A DNA stretch of 64,000 nt from Rubellimicrobium mesophilum DSM 19309 (GTDB taxonomy: Bacteria; Pseudomonadota; Alphaproteobacteria; Rhodobacterales; Rhodobacteraceae), in NCBI RefSeq assembly GCF_000600335.2, contig NZ_KK088557.1, positions 27,425 to 91,424 of the forward strand, given 5' to 3'. Both the position numbers and the translations under genes were made by a program. Below the pieces are notes generated by a model that had not been told where the DNA came from, searched no databases, and worked only from the letters and a program-made list of their open reading frames with translations. Of the stretch, positions 35,339 through 42,966 are shown one piece after another; position 1 is the stretch's first letter; each line of letters starts with the position of its first letter.

Positions 35339-36126
35339 ATGTCCGGGTTCCTCCAGCGCCTCGCCCGCCACGAGACCATCCCCGAGCGCGTGGTCGTCGT
35401 CGTGGCCCACCCGGACGACGAGGTGCTCGCGGCGGGCTCGCGCATGGACCGCATGGAGGACCTGACGGTGATCCACATCACCGACGGCTCGCCCCGCGAC
35501 ATGCAGGACGCCCGGCGCGAAGGGCTGACCCGCGAGGACTACGCCGCCCTGCGCCGCCGCGAGGTCGCCGCCGCCATGGACGCCCTCGACGCGGACCCCG
35601 AGCTCCTCTGCTACTGGCATCCCGACAAGGAATCGATCCTCCACGGCCCGGCGATCCTCGACCAGCTCACCGAGGACCTGCGCGGCGCGGCCTTCGTCAT
35701 CACCCACGCCTACGAGCACGGCCACCCCGACCACGACACGGCGGCGCTCTGCACCCACCTCGCGCTCGACCGCCTGCGCGAGGGGGCGAAGCGCCCGAGG
35801 TCTACGAGTTCCCGATCTACTCGCTGGAGAACGGCGAGCCCGTCTTCGGCCGCTTCTCCCCCGATGCCACCGCGCCCGAGACCGTGCTGCCCCTGACCTC
35901 CGAGGATCGCGCCCGCCGCAACGCCGCGCTCGGCGCCTACAAGACCCAGCGCGGCGTCCTGGCCTTCGCCGGCGACTGGCAGGAGCGGCTGCGCCCCGCC
36001 CCCGCCTACGACTTCCGCCAGCCCGCGCCGCAGGGCTCCGCCTGGTACGACCGGCACGGCTGGGACATGACGCTGGCCAAGTGGCGCCAATACGTCGACG
36101 CGCTCCTCGACCGGGAGGGGGCGTGA
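35339..36126 (+). CDS. PIG-L family deacetylase (frameshifted)
   Basis: About 262 residues of the zinc-dependent GlcNAc-inositol deacetylase family (PIG-L, MshB, BshB). The metal site is seen in VVAHPDDEVLAAG and THAYEHGHPDHDT. A single base is missing near 35795; restoring it gives PEVYEFPIYSLENGEP leading into LPLTSEDRARRNAALGAYKT. The start at 35339 follows the nucleotidyltransferase by one base and the GTGA at the end overlaps a GT4 gene. With a GT4 and Ino1 nearby, a GlcNAc-inositol substrate is an attractive inference. Confidence 0.85.
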
Positions 36127-37142
36127 GCCTCACCGTCCTCAGCGTCGCCTATCCCCTCGCCCCCGTGACGGCCGACCCGGTGGGCGGGGCCGAGCAGGTG
36201 CTCGCCCGGCTCGACCGCGCGCTGACCGCCGCCGGCCACCGCTCGCTGGTGATCGCGCCCGAAGGGTCGGAGGTCGCGGGCGCCCTCCTTCCCATCCCGG
36301 CTGTCGCCGGTGCCATCGGCGACGCCGAGACCGCCCGTGCCCATGCCGCCGTCCGCGACCGCATCGCGGAGGCGGTGGAGCGCGACCGCCCCGACGTGAT
36401 CCACCTCCACGGCATCGACTTCCCCGCCTACCTCCCCGAGAGCGGCCCTCCGGTCCTCGTCACCCTCCACCTCCCCCTCGACTGGTATCCGCCCGAGGCA
36501 CTCACCCCACGCGAGGGTGTCCACCTCCACCCCGTCTCCCTTTCCCAGGCCGCGACCGCCCCACCCGGCGCGCGCCTCGAAGGCCCCATCGAGAACGGCG
36601 TGGAGATCTCCGACCTCCGCCTCCGCAAGCACCGCTACGCCTTCACCCTCGGCCGCATCTGCCCGGAGAAGGGCTTCGACGATGCCCTCGACGCGGCACG
36701 GCTGGCAAACATCCCCCTCCTCATCGCCGGCACCGTCTTCCCCTACCCGTATCACGAGGCCCACTTCCGCGACGCCATCGCCCCGCGCCTGACCTGGCGC
36801 CGCCGCTGGATCGGCCCCGTCGAGGGCGCGCGGAAGCAGGAGCTCCTCGCCCAGGCCGCCTGCGTCCTGATCCCTGCCAAGGCGCGCGAGACCTCATCCC
36901 TCGTTGCCATGGAGGCCCTCGCCGCCGGCACCCCCGTCATCGCCTACCCGTCCGGCGCGCTGCCCGAGATCGTGGAGCACGGGAAGACCGGCTTCCTCGT
37001 CGAGGGCGCGGAGGCCATGGCCCTAGCCATCCGCCGCGCCGGGGAGATCGACCCCGAGACCTGCCGCGCCACCGCCCGCCAACGCTTCTCCGCCGGCCGC
37101 ATGGTCGCCCGCTACCTCCAGCGCTATGCCGAGCTCGCCTGA
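36123..37142 (+). CDS. GT4 family glycosyltransferase
   Basis: A 339-residue GT-B glycosyltransferase. N-terminal VAYPLAPVTADPVGGAEQVL is the acceptor-domain loop, and GRICPEKGFDDALDAA plus the E-x7-E donor motif (ETSSLVAMEALAAGTPVIAY) define family GT4, to which MshA and PimA belong. GTG 36123 overlaps the PIG-L stop. The pairing with a PIG-L deacetylase resembles MshA/MshB and BshA/BshB of thiol biosynthesis; the donor is not known. Confidence 0.87.
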   Translation: MSLTVLSVAYPLAPVTADPVGGAEQVLARLDRALTAAGHRSLVIAPEGSEVAGALLPIPAVAGAIGDAETARAHAAVRDRIAEAVERDRPDVIHLHGIDFPAYLPESGPPVLVTLHLPLDWYPPEALTPREGVHLHPVSLSQAATAPPGARLEGPIENGVEISDLRLRKHRYAFTLGRICPEKGFDDALDAARLANIPLLIAGTVFPYPYHEAHFRDAIAPRLTWRRRWIGPVEGARKQELLAQAACVLIPAKARETSSLVAMEALAAGTPVIAYPSGALPEIVEHGKTGFLVEGAEAMALAIRRAGEIDPETCRATARQRFSAGRMVARYLQRYAELA

Positions 37143-38097
37143 ACTCGCCGTCGTCCCGCCCTCCGGCCTCTTCTGTCTAGAGGCGGAATGGGACGCCCTC
37201 TGGCGCCGCTGCCCCCGCGCCACGCCCTTCCAGTCCCCCGCCTGGCTCCTCCCCTGGGCGCGCCACTACGCCCCCGACCGCTGCGGCGCCGTCACGCTCC
37301 GCGCGTCCGACCAGCTCGTCGGCCTCGCCCCCGTATTCTGCTGGGAGGGCGCCCTCCTCCTCGCCGGCACCGGCCCGAGCGACCGGGGCGATGCCCTTCT
37401 CGACCCCGCCCACGCCTCCGAGGCCCCCCGCCTCCTCGCCGCCCTCCCCCAGGCCGCGCCCGAGCCCTTCGACCGCCTCGACCTCCAGCAGCTTGGCGAG
37501 GACTCCCCCCTCCTCTGCCCCGCCCCCGAAGGCTGGACCGAGGAGCGCCCCGAGGCCGATGCCTGCCTCGTCGCCCCCCTCACGGGCGAGGATGGCCTCG
37601 CGAGGGCCTCCGGCCGCCAGAGGTCCCACTGGCGCCATGCCCTCCGCCAGCTCGACAAGCTCGGCGGCACCACCGGCCTCGCCACCCCCGAGGAGATCCC
37701 GGAGGCCATCGAAGACCTCCTCCGCCTCAATCGCCTCCGCTGGGGCGAGGCCGGCGTCCTCGCCGACCCCCTCATGCAGGCCCACCTCCGCGACGCCGCC
37801 CCCGCGCTGGTCCGATCCGGCCTCCTGCGCCTTCATCAGGCAATCCTCGACGGCCAGCGGATCGCCGTCCTCCTGGTCCTCGCCGGCCCCTGGGCGCATC
37901 ACGGCTACAACGGCGGCTTCGACCCCGCCCACGCCCGGCTCAGCCCCTCCGCGATCCTCGTCGGCCTCGCCATGCGACAGGCCACGCGCGAGGGCGTCCG
38001 CCACTTCGACTTCCTGCGCGGCCACGAAGGCTACAAGCGCGTCTGGGGCGCCGAGCCCCGGCCCATGCACCGGCGCGTCCTAAGACCATCCCCGTAG
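37126..38097 (+). CDS. CelD/BcsL-type GNAT acetyltransferase
   Basis: A 323-residue two-lobe GNAT protein (acetyltransferase_6). TPFQSPAWLLPWARHYAP is the typical N-terminal segment, and the C-terminal lobe shows YNGGFDPAHARLSPSAILVG and VRHFDFLRGHEGYKRVWG. Such proteins transfer acyl groups in exopolysaccharide assembly. It overlaps the GT4 gene by 17 bases. Its TAG stop lies inside the left arm of a palindromic repeat (38093-38178), so the C-terminus may have been altered by insertion of that repeat. Confidence 0.82.
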   Translation: MPSSPELAVVPPSGLFCLEAEWDALWRRCPRATPFQSPAWLLPWARHYAPDRCGAVTLRASDQLVGLAPVFCWEGALLLAGTGPSDRGDALLDPAHASEAPRLLAALPQAAPEPFDRLDLQQLGEDSPLLCPAPEGWTEERPEADACLVAPLTGEDGLARASGRQRSHWRHALRQLDKLGGTTGLATPEEIPEAIEDLLRLNRLRWGEAGVLADPLMQAHLRDAAPALVRSGLLRLHQAILDGQRIAVLLVLAGPWAHHGYNGGFDPAHARLSPSAILVGLAMRQATREGVRHFDFLRGHEGYKRVWGAEPRPMHRRVLRPSP

Positions 38098-38178
38098 GGC
38101 GGGCCTCAGCCCGCCATAACCCTCCGGCTCCTCGCCCACCGTGGCCGATGCCGACGGTGGACGGAAGCCCGCCCTACG
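38093..38178. repeat. Long palindromic intergenic repeat, copy 1
   Basis: Outer arms CGTAGGGCGGGC and GCCCGCCCTACG enclose an inner hairpin (GGCGGGC, CTCA, GCCCGCC). The TAG in the left arm stops the acetyltransferase gene and the TAG on the other strand in the right arm stops the convergent methyltransferase gene. It belongs to a family with copies at 42641, 54792 and 57752, whose arms differ in sequence yet keep pairing. Confidence 0.8.
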
Positions 38179-39103
38179 CCTTCCCCAACAGGAACGTCGC
38201 CGCGTCCCAAAGCCCAAAGTCCCCCTCGCCCATCCGCCGCACCTCCAGCCCATGCCGCGCGGCCAGCGCCGCCACCTCCTCCCGGTCCCGCCCGAGGTCC
38301 CCGCGATACGAGTAGTTCAGCACCAGCAGATGCCCCCCGGGCGCCAGCACCCGCGCCGCCTCCTCGACGTGGCGCACGGCAACTCCGGCCTGCACGAGAT
38401 ACGGGAACACGTCCGCCGCGAGCACGAGGTCCAGGCTCCCGTCCTCCACCCCCGACAGGTCCCGCCCCGACGACACCGCCAGCCGCACGTTCCCGAGCCC
38501 CCCGCATCGCTCCCGCGCCCGCGCGACCATCCCCGCCGACACGTCGAGCCCCGTCACCTCCGCCACCCGGGGCGCCAGCGCCGCCACGAACCGCCCGATC
38601 CCGCAGCCGATCTCCAGCACCCGTGCCTTCGGCCCGAGGAGCCCCCACCCCGCCATCCGCGCCACGACCTCCTCCGTGGTCTCCCGCAGCAGGTCCGGGT
38701 TCCCCAGCGCATAGAGCGCCACGCCCCCCTCGGGCGCGACCTCGGCCAGCCGGTCGAAGGTGCGGGCCCAGAGCGCCGGGTCCGCTGCCGCGTCCTCGTG
38801 AGCGACGCCCTGCAGCGTCGCCTTGACCGTCCCGAAGGCCTGCGGGTTCGTCCGCCAGAGCGCCAGTGCCGCGCCGATCCGCTCCGCCGCGCCTCCCCGG
38901 GCCTTCGTCAGGGCCCCCGCCAGCGCCGCCTCGACCTCCTCCGGCCCCTCCGCCTCAATGGCGAGCCGCAGGAGAGCCACGTTGGGCGGCAGCGTCCCCG
39001 CGGCGCACCCCTCGACCACCGGCCGGAGCCGCTCCGGGCAGGCGGCGAGCCAGCCCGGAGCGGGGATGGCGCGCTCGATGTCCGTTCCTTCGCTGCGCGC
39101 CAT
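38174..39103 (-). CDS. SAM-dependent methyltransferase with helical N-terminal extension
   Basis: A 309-residue protein. The first 150 residues are helical and match no family I know. The class I methyltransferase core begins about residue 165 with VLEIGCGIGRFVAALAPR (SAM motif I), followed by VTGLDVSAGM and LDLVLAADVF. ATG 39103 is chosen for the GGAGG five bases upstream. It is convergent with the CelD-type gene and divergent from the phosphatase-to-Ino1 operon, interrupting an otherwise collinear glycan locus. Its stop is supplied by the palindromic repeat arm. Confidence 0.8.
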   Translation of the reverse strand: MARSEGTDIERAIPAPGWLAACPERLRPVVEGCAAGTLPPNVALLRLAIEAEGPEEVEAALAGALTKARGGAAERIGAALALWRTNPQAFGTVKATLQGVAHEDAAADPALWARTFDRLAEVAPEGGVALYALGNPDLLRETTEEVVARMAGWGLLGPKARVLEIGCGIGRFVAALAPRVAEVTGLDVSAGMVARARERCGGLGNVRLAVSSGRDLSGVEDGSLDLVLAADVFPYLVQAGVAVRHVEEAARVLAPGGHLLVLNYSYRGDLGRDREEVAALAARHGLEVRRMGEGDFGLWDAATFLLGKA

Positions 39104-39148
39104 TCCGCCTCCCCCCGAAGTCAATCCCGCCCCGAGCCGCCATGCCGG

Positions 39149-39173
39149 GGAACCTCACGCCCCTGCGGGCGTT
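39149..39173 (+). promoter_or_regulatory. EcfG-type promoter of the phosphatase-to-Ino1 operon
   Basis: GGAAC (39149-39153), 16 bases, CGTT (39170-39173, followed by another T). Exact match to the EcfG pattern, upstream of four overlapping or adjacent genes ending with myo-inositol-phosphate synthase. Confidence 0.7.
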
Positions 39174-39211
39174 TCGGGCCAACGAAAGTAGATGCTCGGA
39201 AGGGGCCAGCG

Positions 39212-39817
39212 ATCAACCTCCAGCTTTACCTCCTCCGCCATGCGGCCCATGCGGACTACGGGCGACGGCTCACCGGCCGGGCCCCTGGCGTCCCCCTCAC
39301 CCCGGAGGGCGAACGGCAGGCCATGGCTCTGGGCCGCCGCCTGGTCGGGGAGACCCTCACCGAGATCCAGACCAGCCCCCGCGAGCGCGCCCGAGCCACC
39401 GCCGAAGCGGTCGCGCAGGCCACCGGCACCCCCATCATCGTGTCGGACGCTCTGGACGAGATCGACTTCGGCGCCTGGACCGGGGTGGAGTTCGCGTCCC
39501 TCGACGGCCAGCCCCAATGGGACGCCTGGAACGCCAGCCGCTCCACCGCCCGGACGCCGGGCGGCGAGAGCATGGGCGAGGCCGCCGACCGCATCGCGGC
39601 CCATGTGGACGGCCTCGCGGCCGCCCGCCCCGGCGAGCGCATCGCCCTCGTCACCCATTGCGACATGATCCGCGCCCTGGTCGCCCGGACCTTGGGCCTC
39701 CCGCTCGACAACCTCCTGCGCTTCGAGATCGCCCCCGCCTCGCTCAGCCGCATCGAGGCCGGGAGCTGGGGCGCGCGGGTCCTCAGCCTCAACGAAACCA
39801 CCGGGATGGACGCATGA
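39212..39817 (+). CDS. Histidine phosphatase family protein (PGM-like)
   Basis: About 201 residues of the phosphoglycerate-mutase/histidine phosphatase fold. The catalytic motif is LYLLRHAAH (usually RHG/RHA), followed by the R-A region (SPRERARATAEAVAQ), the acid in LDEIDFGAWTG and the second His in LVTHCDMIRAL. No ATG, GTG or TTG is in frame just before the conserved start; GGAAGGGG sits six bases before an ATC at 39212, so either a rare start or a small indel must be assumed. The reading starts about 40 bases after an EcfG promoter. It could dephosphorylate a sugar or inositol phosphate intermediate. Confidence 0.78.
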   Translation: MNLQLYLLRHAAHADYGRRLTGRAPGVPLTPEGERQAMALGRRLVGETLTEIQTSPRERARATAEAVAQATGTPIIVSDALDEIDFGAWTGVEFASLDGQPQWDAWNASRSTARTPGGESMGEAADRIAAHVDGLAAARPGERIALVTHCDMIRALVARTLGLPLDNLLRFEIAPASLSRIEAGSWGARVLSLNETTGMDA

Positions 39818-40587
39818 AGGACGTGGACGACCAGGGCGACCTCGCCCGCCGCATCGAAGAGCTGGGGCCGTGGTTCCACAACCTCCGCCTGGGCGGCATC
39901 GAAACCGCGCCGGGCCACTTCCTGGGCGACTTCCCCCGCAGCAAGTTCGAGCGCTTCGCCCACGCGGTCCCCGCCGACCTCACCGGCAAGTCCGTCCTCG
40001 ACATCGGCTGCAACGCCGGCTTCTACGCGCAGGAGATGAAGCGGCGCGGCGCCTCGCGCGTCCTCGGCATCGACCACGACGAGCACTACCTCGCCCAAGC
40101 CCGCCTCGCCGCCGAAGTGGAGGGCCTCGACATCGAGTTCCGCCGGCTGGAGGTCTACGACGTGGGCGCCCTGGGCGAGCGGTTCGACCTCGTGATCTTC
40201 ATGGGCGTCCTCTACCACCTTCGCCATCCGCTCCTCGCGCTCGACCTGATCCGCGAGCACGCAGCAGACGACCTGATGATCTTCCAGTCCCTCCTGCGCG
40301 GCCCCGAAACCGTCAGCGAGGTCCCCGAGGAAGCCCCCTTCGAGGAGGAGGCCATGTTCGGCGAGGAGGGCTTCCCCGCCCTCTACTTCATCGAGAAATC
40401 CTACGCGAACGACTGGACCAACTGGTTCGTCCCGAACCGCGCGGGCGTCGAGGCGCTGCTGCGCTCGTCGGGCTTCGCCATCGAGACCCGCGCCTCCGAG
40501 GACGTCTACATCTGCCGCGCGACCGACGTCCCCTATTCCCAATGGGGCGCCGGGGCCGCCTACCCGGCCAGGGGGGCCGCGACATGA
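39814..40587 (+). CDS. TIGR04290-type SAM-dependent methyltransferase
   Basis: A 257-residue methyltransferase related to the CmoB type. RIEELGPWFHNLRLGGIETA and the FLGDFPRSKFERF block precede SAM motif I (VLDIGCNAGFYAQEMKRRGA). MGVLYHLRHPLLALD and YANDWTNWFVPN complete the family pattern. As I recall, this family recurs in a conserved neighbourhood with inositol-phosphate synthase, PIG-L and glycosyltransferases, as seen here. ATG 39814 overlaps the phosphatase stop (ATGA). It probably methylates the glycan or its precursor. Confidence 0.85.
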   Translation: MKDVDDQGDLARRIEELGPWFHNLRLGGIETAPGHFLGDFPRSKFERFAHAVPADLTGKSVLDIGCNAGFYAQEMKRRGASRVLGIDHDEHYLAQARLAAEVEGLDIEFRRLEVYDVGALGERFDLVIFMGVLYHLRHPLLALDLIREHAADDLMIFQSLLRGPETVSEVPEEAPFEEEAMFGEEGFPALYFIEKSYANDWTNWFVPNRAGVEALLRSSGFAIETRASEDVYICRATDVPYSQWGAGAAYPARGAAT

Positions 40588-41507
40588 TCGACTCCGTGAT
40601 GTTCTGGAACGAGCCCAACAACAAGTCCCACTGGGACCCCGAGATCGACCCCGACTGGTCGCAGTTCGCCCGCATGATCAACCTCGCGGGGCAGGCGGTC
40701 GCGGGCGTGAACCCGGACATGACCCGCGTGCTGGGCGGCATCTCCCCCATCGACCCCAACTACATCACCCGCCTCAAGGAGATGGGCGTCCTCGGCAACG
40801 TGGACGTGCTCGCCGTCCACGGCTTCCCGCTCGACTGGAACCTCTGGCAGATCAACGAATGGCCCGCCAAGGTCGCCGAGATCGAGGCCGTGGCCCCGAA
40901 CCACCCCGTCTGGGTCAGCGAGGTCGGCGTCGGCTCCTTCGGGGCCGAGGAGGTGCAGGAGTTCGGCGTCCGCCGCACCGCCGAGCTCCTCCTGGATCGC
41001 GTCCCCCGCGTCTACTGGTACTCGCTCTTCGACCTCCCCCATTCCTGGGAGGCCACGACCCGCCACAAGGAGGCCGAGGGGTCGAGCTACTACCGCCATT
41101 TCTACATGGGCCTGATCCGCGAGGACGGCACGCCCAAGCCCGGCCTTGACGCCTATGCGCCCCACGCCGACCGCATGGGCCTCATGCAGTGGTTCCACTA
41201 CGAGGACCCGCGCCTCCCCCTGGCCGTCGAGTGGATGAAGCGCCTGGGCGTCCGCCGCATCCGCACGGGCCTGTCCTGGGCCGACAGCTTCCGCCCCAAC
41301 GCGCTCGACTGGTTCGACCGGCAGATGGAGGCTCTCCAGGACTTCGACGTGATGGCCACCTACTGCTTCACGCCCGAGCACCTGGGCCACCAGCCCCACC
41401 ACACCAGCCCCCCGCGCGAGCCCCAGCAGTTCGCCGACTTCTGCGCCGCCATGGTCGAGCGCTACGCCCCCGCGCTGCCCGCGCGCGCCACAGCAGGGAG
41501 AGCCTGA
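40584..41507 (+). CDS. Glycoside hydrolase-like TIM-barrel protein
   Basis: A 307-residue protein related to beta-xylosidase/family 39-type glycosidases. MFWNEPNNKSHWDPEI carries an N-E-P acid/base motif and VWVSEVGVGSFGAEE a likely nucleophile Glu, so it may hydrolyse or transfer sugar. No signal peptide is present, which is unusual for a polymer hydrolase and fits a cytosolic biosynthetic or recycling role. It overlaps both neighbours closely (ATGA with the methyltransferase gene, one base before Ino1). Confidence 0.8.
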   Translation: MIDSVMFWNEPNNKSHWDPEIDPDWSQFARMINLAGQAVAGVNPDMTRVLGGISPIDPNYITRLKEMGVLGNVDVLAVHGFPLDWNLWQINEWPAKVAEIEAVAPNHPVWVSEVGVGSFGAEEVQEFGVRRTAELLLDRVPRVYWYSLFDLPHSWEATTRHKEAEGSSYYRHFYMGLIREDGTPKPGLDAYAPHADRMGLMQWFHYEDPRLPLAVEWMKRLGVRRIRTGLSWADSFRPNALDWFDRQMEALQDFDVMATYCFTPEHLGHQPHHTSPPREPQQFADFCAAMVERYAPALPARATAGRA

Positions 41508-41508
41508 G

Positions 41509-42624
41509 ATGCCCGACGGCAGCCTGACCCCCAACGGAATCAACGTCGCCATCGTCGGCGTCGGCAACTGCGCGAGCTCCCTCGTCCAGGGCATCGCGAT
41601 GTATCGCGAGGATTCGGGCAACGAGCACACGGGCCTCATGCACTGGGACCTGGGCGGCTACCGCCCCGGCGACATCCACATCGTCGCCGCCTGGGACATC
41701 GACCGCCGCAAGATCGGCCAGGACGTCGCCAAGGCCATCTTCGAGCGCCCCAACTGCACCGCCGTCTTCTACGGCGACGTCGCCGACACCGGTGCCAAGG
41801 TCCGCATGGGCAAGATCCTCGACGGCTTCGCCCCCCACATGGCCGACCAGCCCGAGCATCGGACCTTCCTGAAGGCAGACCTCCCCGAGCCCTCCAAGGA
41901 GGAGGTCGTCCAGACCCTGCGCGAGACCGGGACCCACGTCCTGATGAACTACCTCCCCGTGGGATCGCAGAAGGCCACCGAGTTCTACGCCGAATGCGCG
42001 CTCGAGGCCGGGGTCGCCTTCGTCAACAACATCCCTGTCTTCATAGCCTCCGACCCCACCTGGGCCGAGCGTTTCCGCGCGGCCGGCGTCCCCATTATCG
42101 GCGATGACATCAAGGCGCAGGTGGGTGCGACCATCGTCCACCGGGTCCTCACCGACCTCTTCGCCAAGCGCGGCGTGCGGCTCGACCGGACGTATCAACT
42201 GAACACCGGCGGCAACACCGACTTCCTCAACATGAGGGAGCGCGACCGCCTCGCCTCCAAGAAGATCTCCAAGACCGAGGCCGTGCAGGCCGTCGCCGCC
42301 CAGCGCCTTGACTGGGAGAACATCCATGTCGGCCCCTCGGACTACGTCCCCTGGCAGAACGACAACAAGATCGCCTTCATCCGGCTGGAGGGCACCCAGT
42401 TCGGCGGCGTCCCCATGCACCTCGAGGTGCGCCTCTCCGTCGAGGACTCCCCCAACTCCGCCGGCGTCGCCATCGACATGATCCGCTGCGCCAAGCTCGC
42501 CCGCGACCGCGGCCTCTCCGGCCCCATCGAGGCCCCGGCGGCCTTCTTCTGCAAGCACCCGCCCCGCCAGACCACCGACGACCTCGCGCACGAGGAGGTG
42601 GAGGCCTTCATCCGGGGCGAGTGA
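41509..42624 (+). CDS. ino1: Myo-inositol-1-phosphate synthase
   Basis: A 371-residue NAD-dependent enzyme making inositol phosphate from glucose 6-phosphate. The motifs VAIVGVGNCASSLVQGI, YLPVGSQKATEFYAECA, IIGDDIKAQVGATIVHR, LNTGGNTDFLNM and SKTEAVQ are those of the actinobacterial/prokaryotic class. It closes an operon behind an EcfG promoter. De novo inositol formation is uncommon in proteobacteria, and its pairing with GT4 and PIG-L genes suggests an inositol-containing product. A palindromic repeat follows 16 bases after the stop. Confidence 0.93.
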   Translation: MPDGSLTPNGINVAIVGVGNCASSLVQGIAMYREDSGNEHTGLMHWDLGGYRPGDIHIVAAWDIDRRKIGQDVAKAIFERPNCTAVFYGDVADTGAKVRMGKILDGFAPHMADQPEHRTFLKADLPEPSKEEVVQTLRETGTHVLMNYLPVGSQKATEFYAECALEAGVAFVNNIPVFIASDPTWAERFRAAGVPIIGDDIKAQVGATIVHRVLTDLFAKRGVRLDRTYQLNTGGNTDFLNMRERDRLASKKISKTEAVQAVAAQRLDWENIHVGPSDYVPWQNDNKIAFIRLEGTQFGGVPMHLEVRLSVEDSPNSAGVAIDMIRCAKLARDRGLSGPIEAPAAFFCKHPPRQTTDDLAHEEVEAFIRGE

Positions 42625-42640
42625 GGCGCCCGTGACCATT

Positions 42641-42715
42641 CCGTAGGGTGCGCTTCAGCGCACCATTCGGCGGCAATCTCTCACGAGGTGCGGTGCGCTG
42701 AAGCGCACCCTACGG
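42641..42715. repeat. Long palindromic intergenic repeat, copy 2
   Basis: CCGTAGGGTGCGCTTCAGCG and its complement at 42696-42715 form a near-perfect palindrome, with each arm also able to fold (GGTGCGCT, TCA, AGCGCACC-like). It follows ino1 and may act as its terminator. Confidence 0.8.
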
Positions 42716-42743
42716 ATGAGGCGTCAGAAGCAGGCACGAACCC

Positions 42744-42769
42744 CGTAGGGCAGGCTTCAGCCCACCACG
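42744..42769. repeat. Half copy of the palindromic repeat
   Basis: CGTAGGGCAGGCTTCAGCCC and the following bases match one arm of the CGTAGGG palindrome family without a right arm. The arm hairpin is imperfect (GGCAGGCT against AGCCCACC), as if decaying. Confidence 0.55.
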
Positions 42770-42851
42770 CCTTGCCTGGCGCGACATTCAACAGGACAGC
42801 TTGGCGCGACCTGATCGACGTTACATCCCCGCCGCGATTTTCCCGCGGCTG

Positions 42852-42880
42852 TTAACTGTTCCTTAAACTTCCTCTGCCAA
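42852..42880 (+). promoter_or_regulatory. CtrA-like box and promoter of conserved element copy 2
   Basis: TTAA (42852-42855), seven bases, TTAA (42863-42866), then TGCCAA at 42875-42880, exactly 17 bases after the TTAACT that serves as -35. Box and spacing are identical to 19853-19881. Confidence 0.6.
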
Positions 42881-42929
42881 GGTGATCCCTGTCCCTGGGT
42901 CGCCGCCCGGCGGGGTAGGGGAAGCTGCG
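42881..42929 (+). ncRNA. Conserved intergenic element, candidate small RNA, copy 2
   Basis: The 49-base core matches 19882-19930 except at a few positions, and starts the same 14 bases after the CtrA-like box. It contains GGGTCGCCGCCCGG and GGGGTAGGGGAAG. As in copy 1 it lies between convergent genes (ino1 and the thiolase gene). In this copy no start codon exists for the peptide frame, supporting RNA or DNA function. The family is not one I recognise. Confidence 0.5.
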
Positions 42930-42966
42930 TCCTCGGCGCCCGCCGCGACGTGATCGTGGGCCACCT

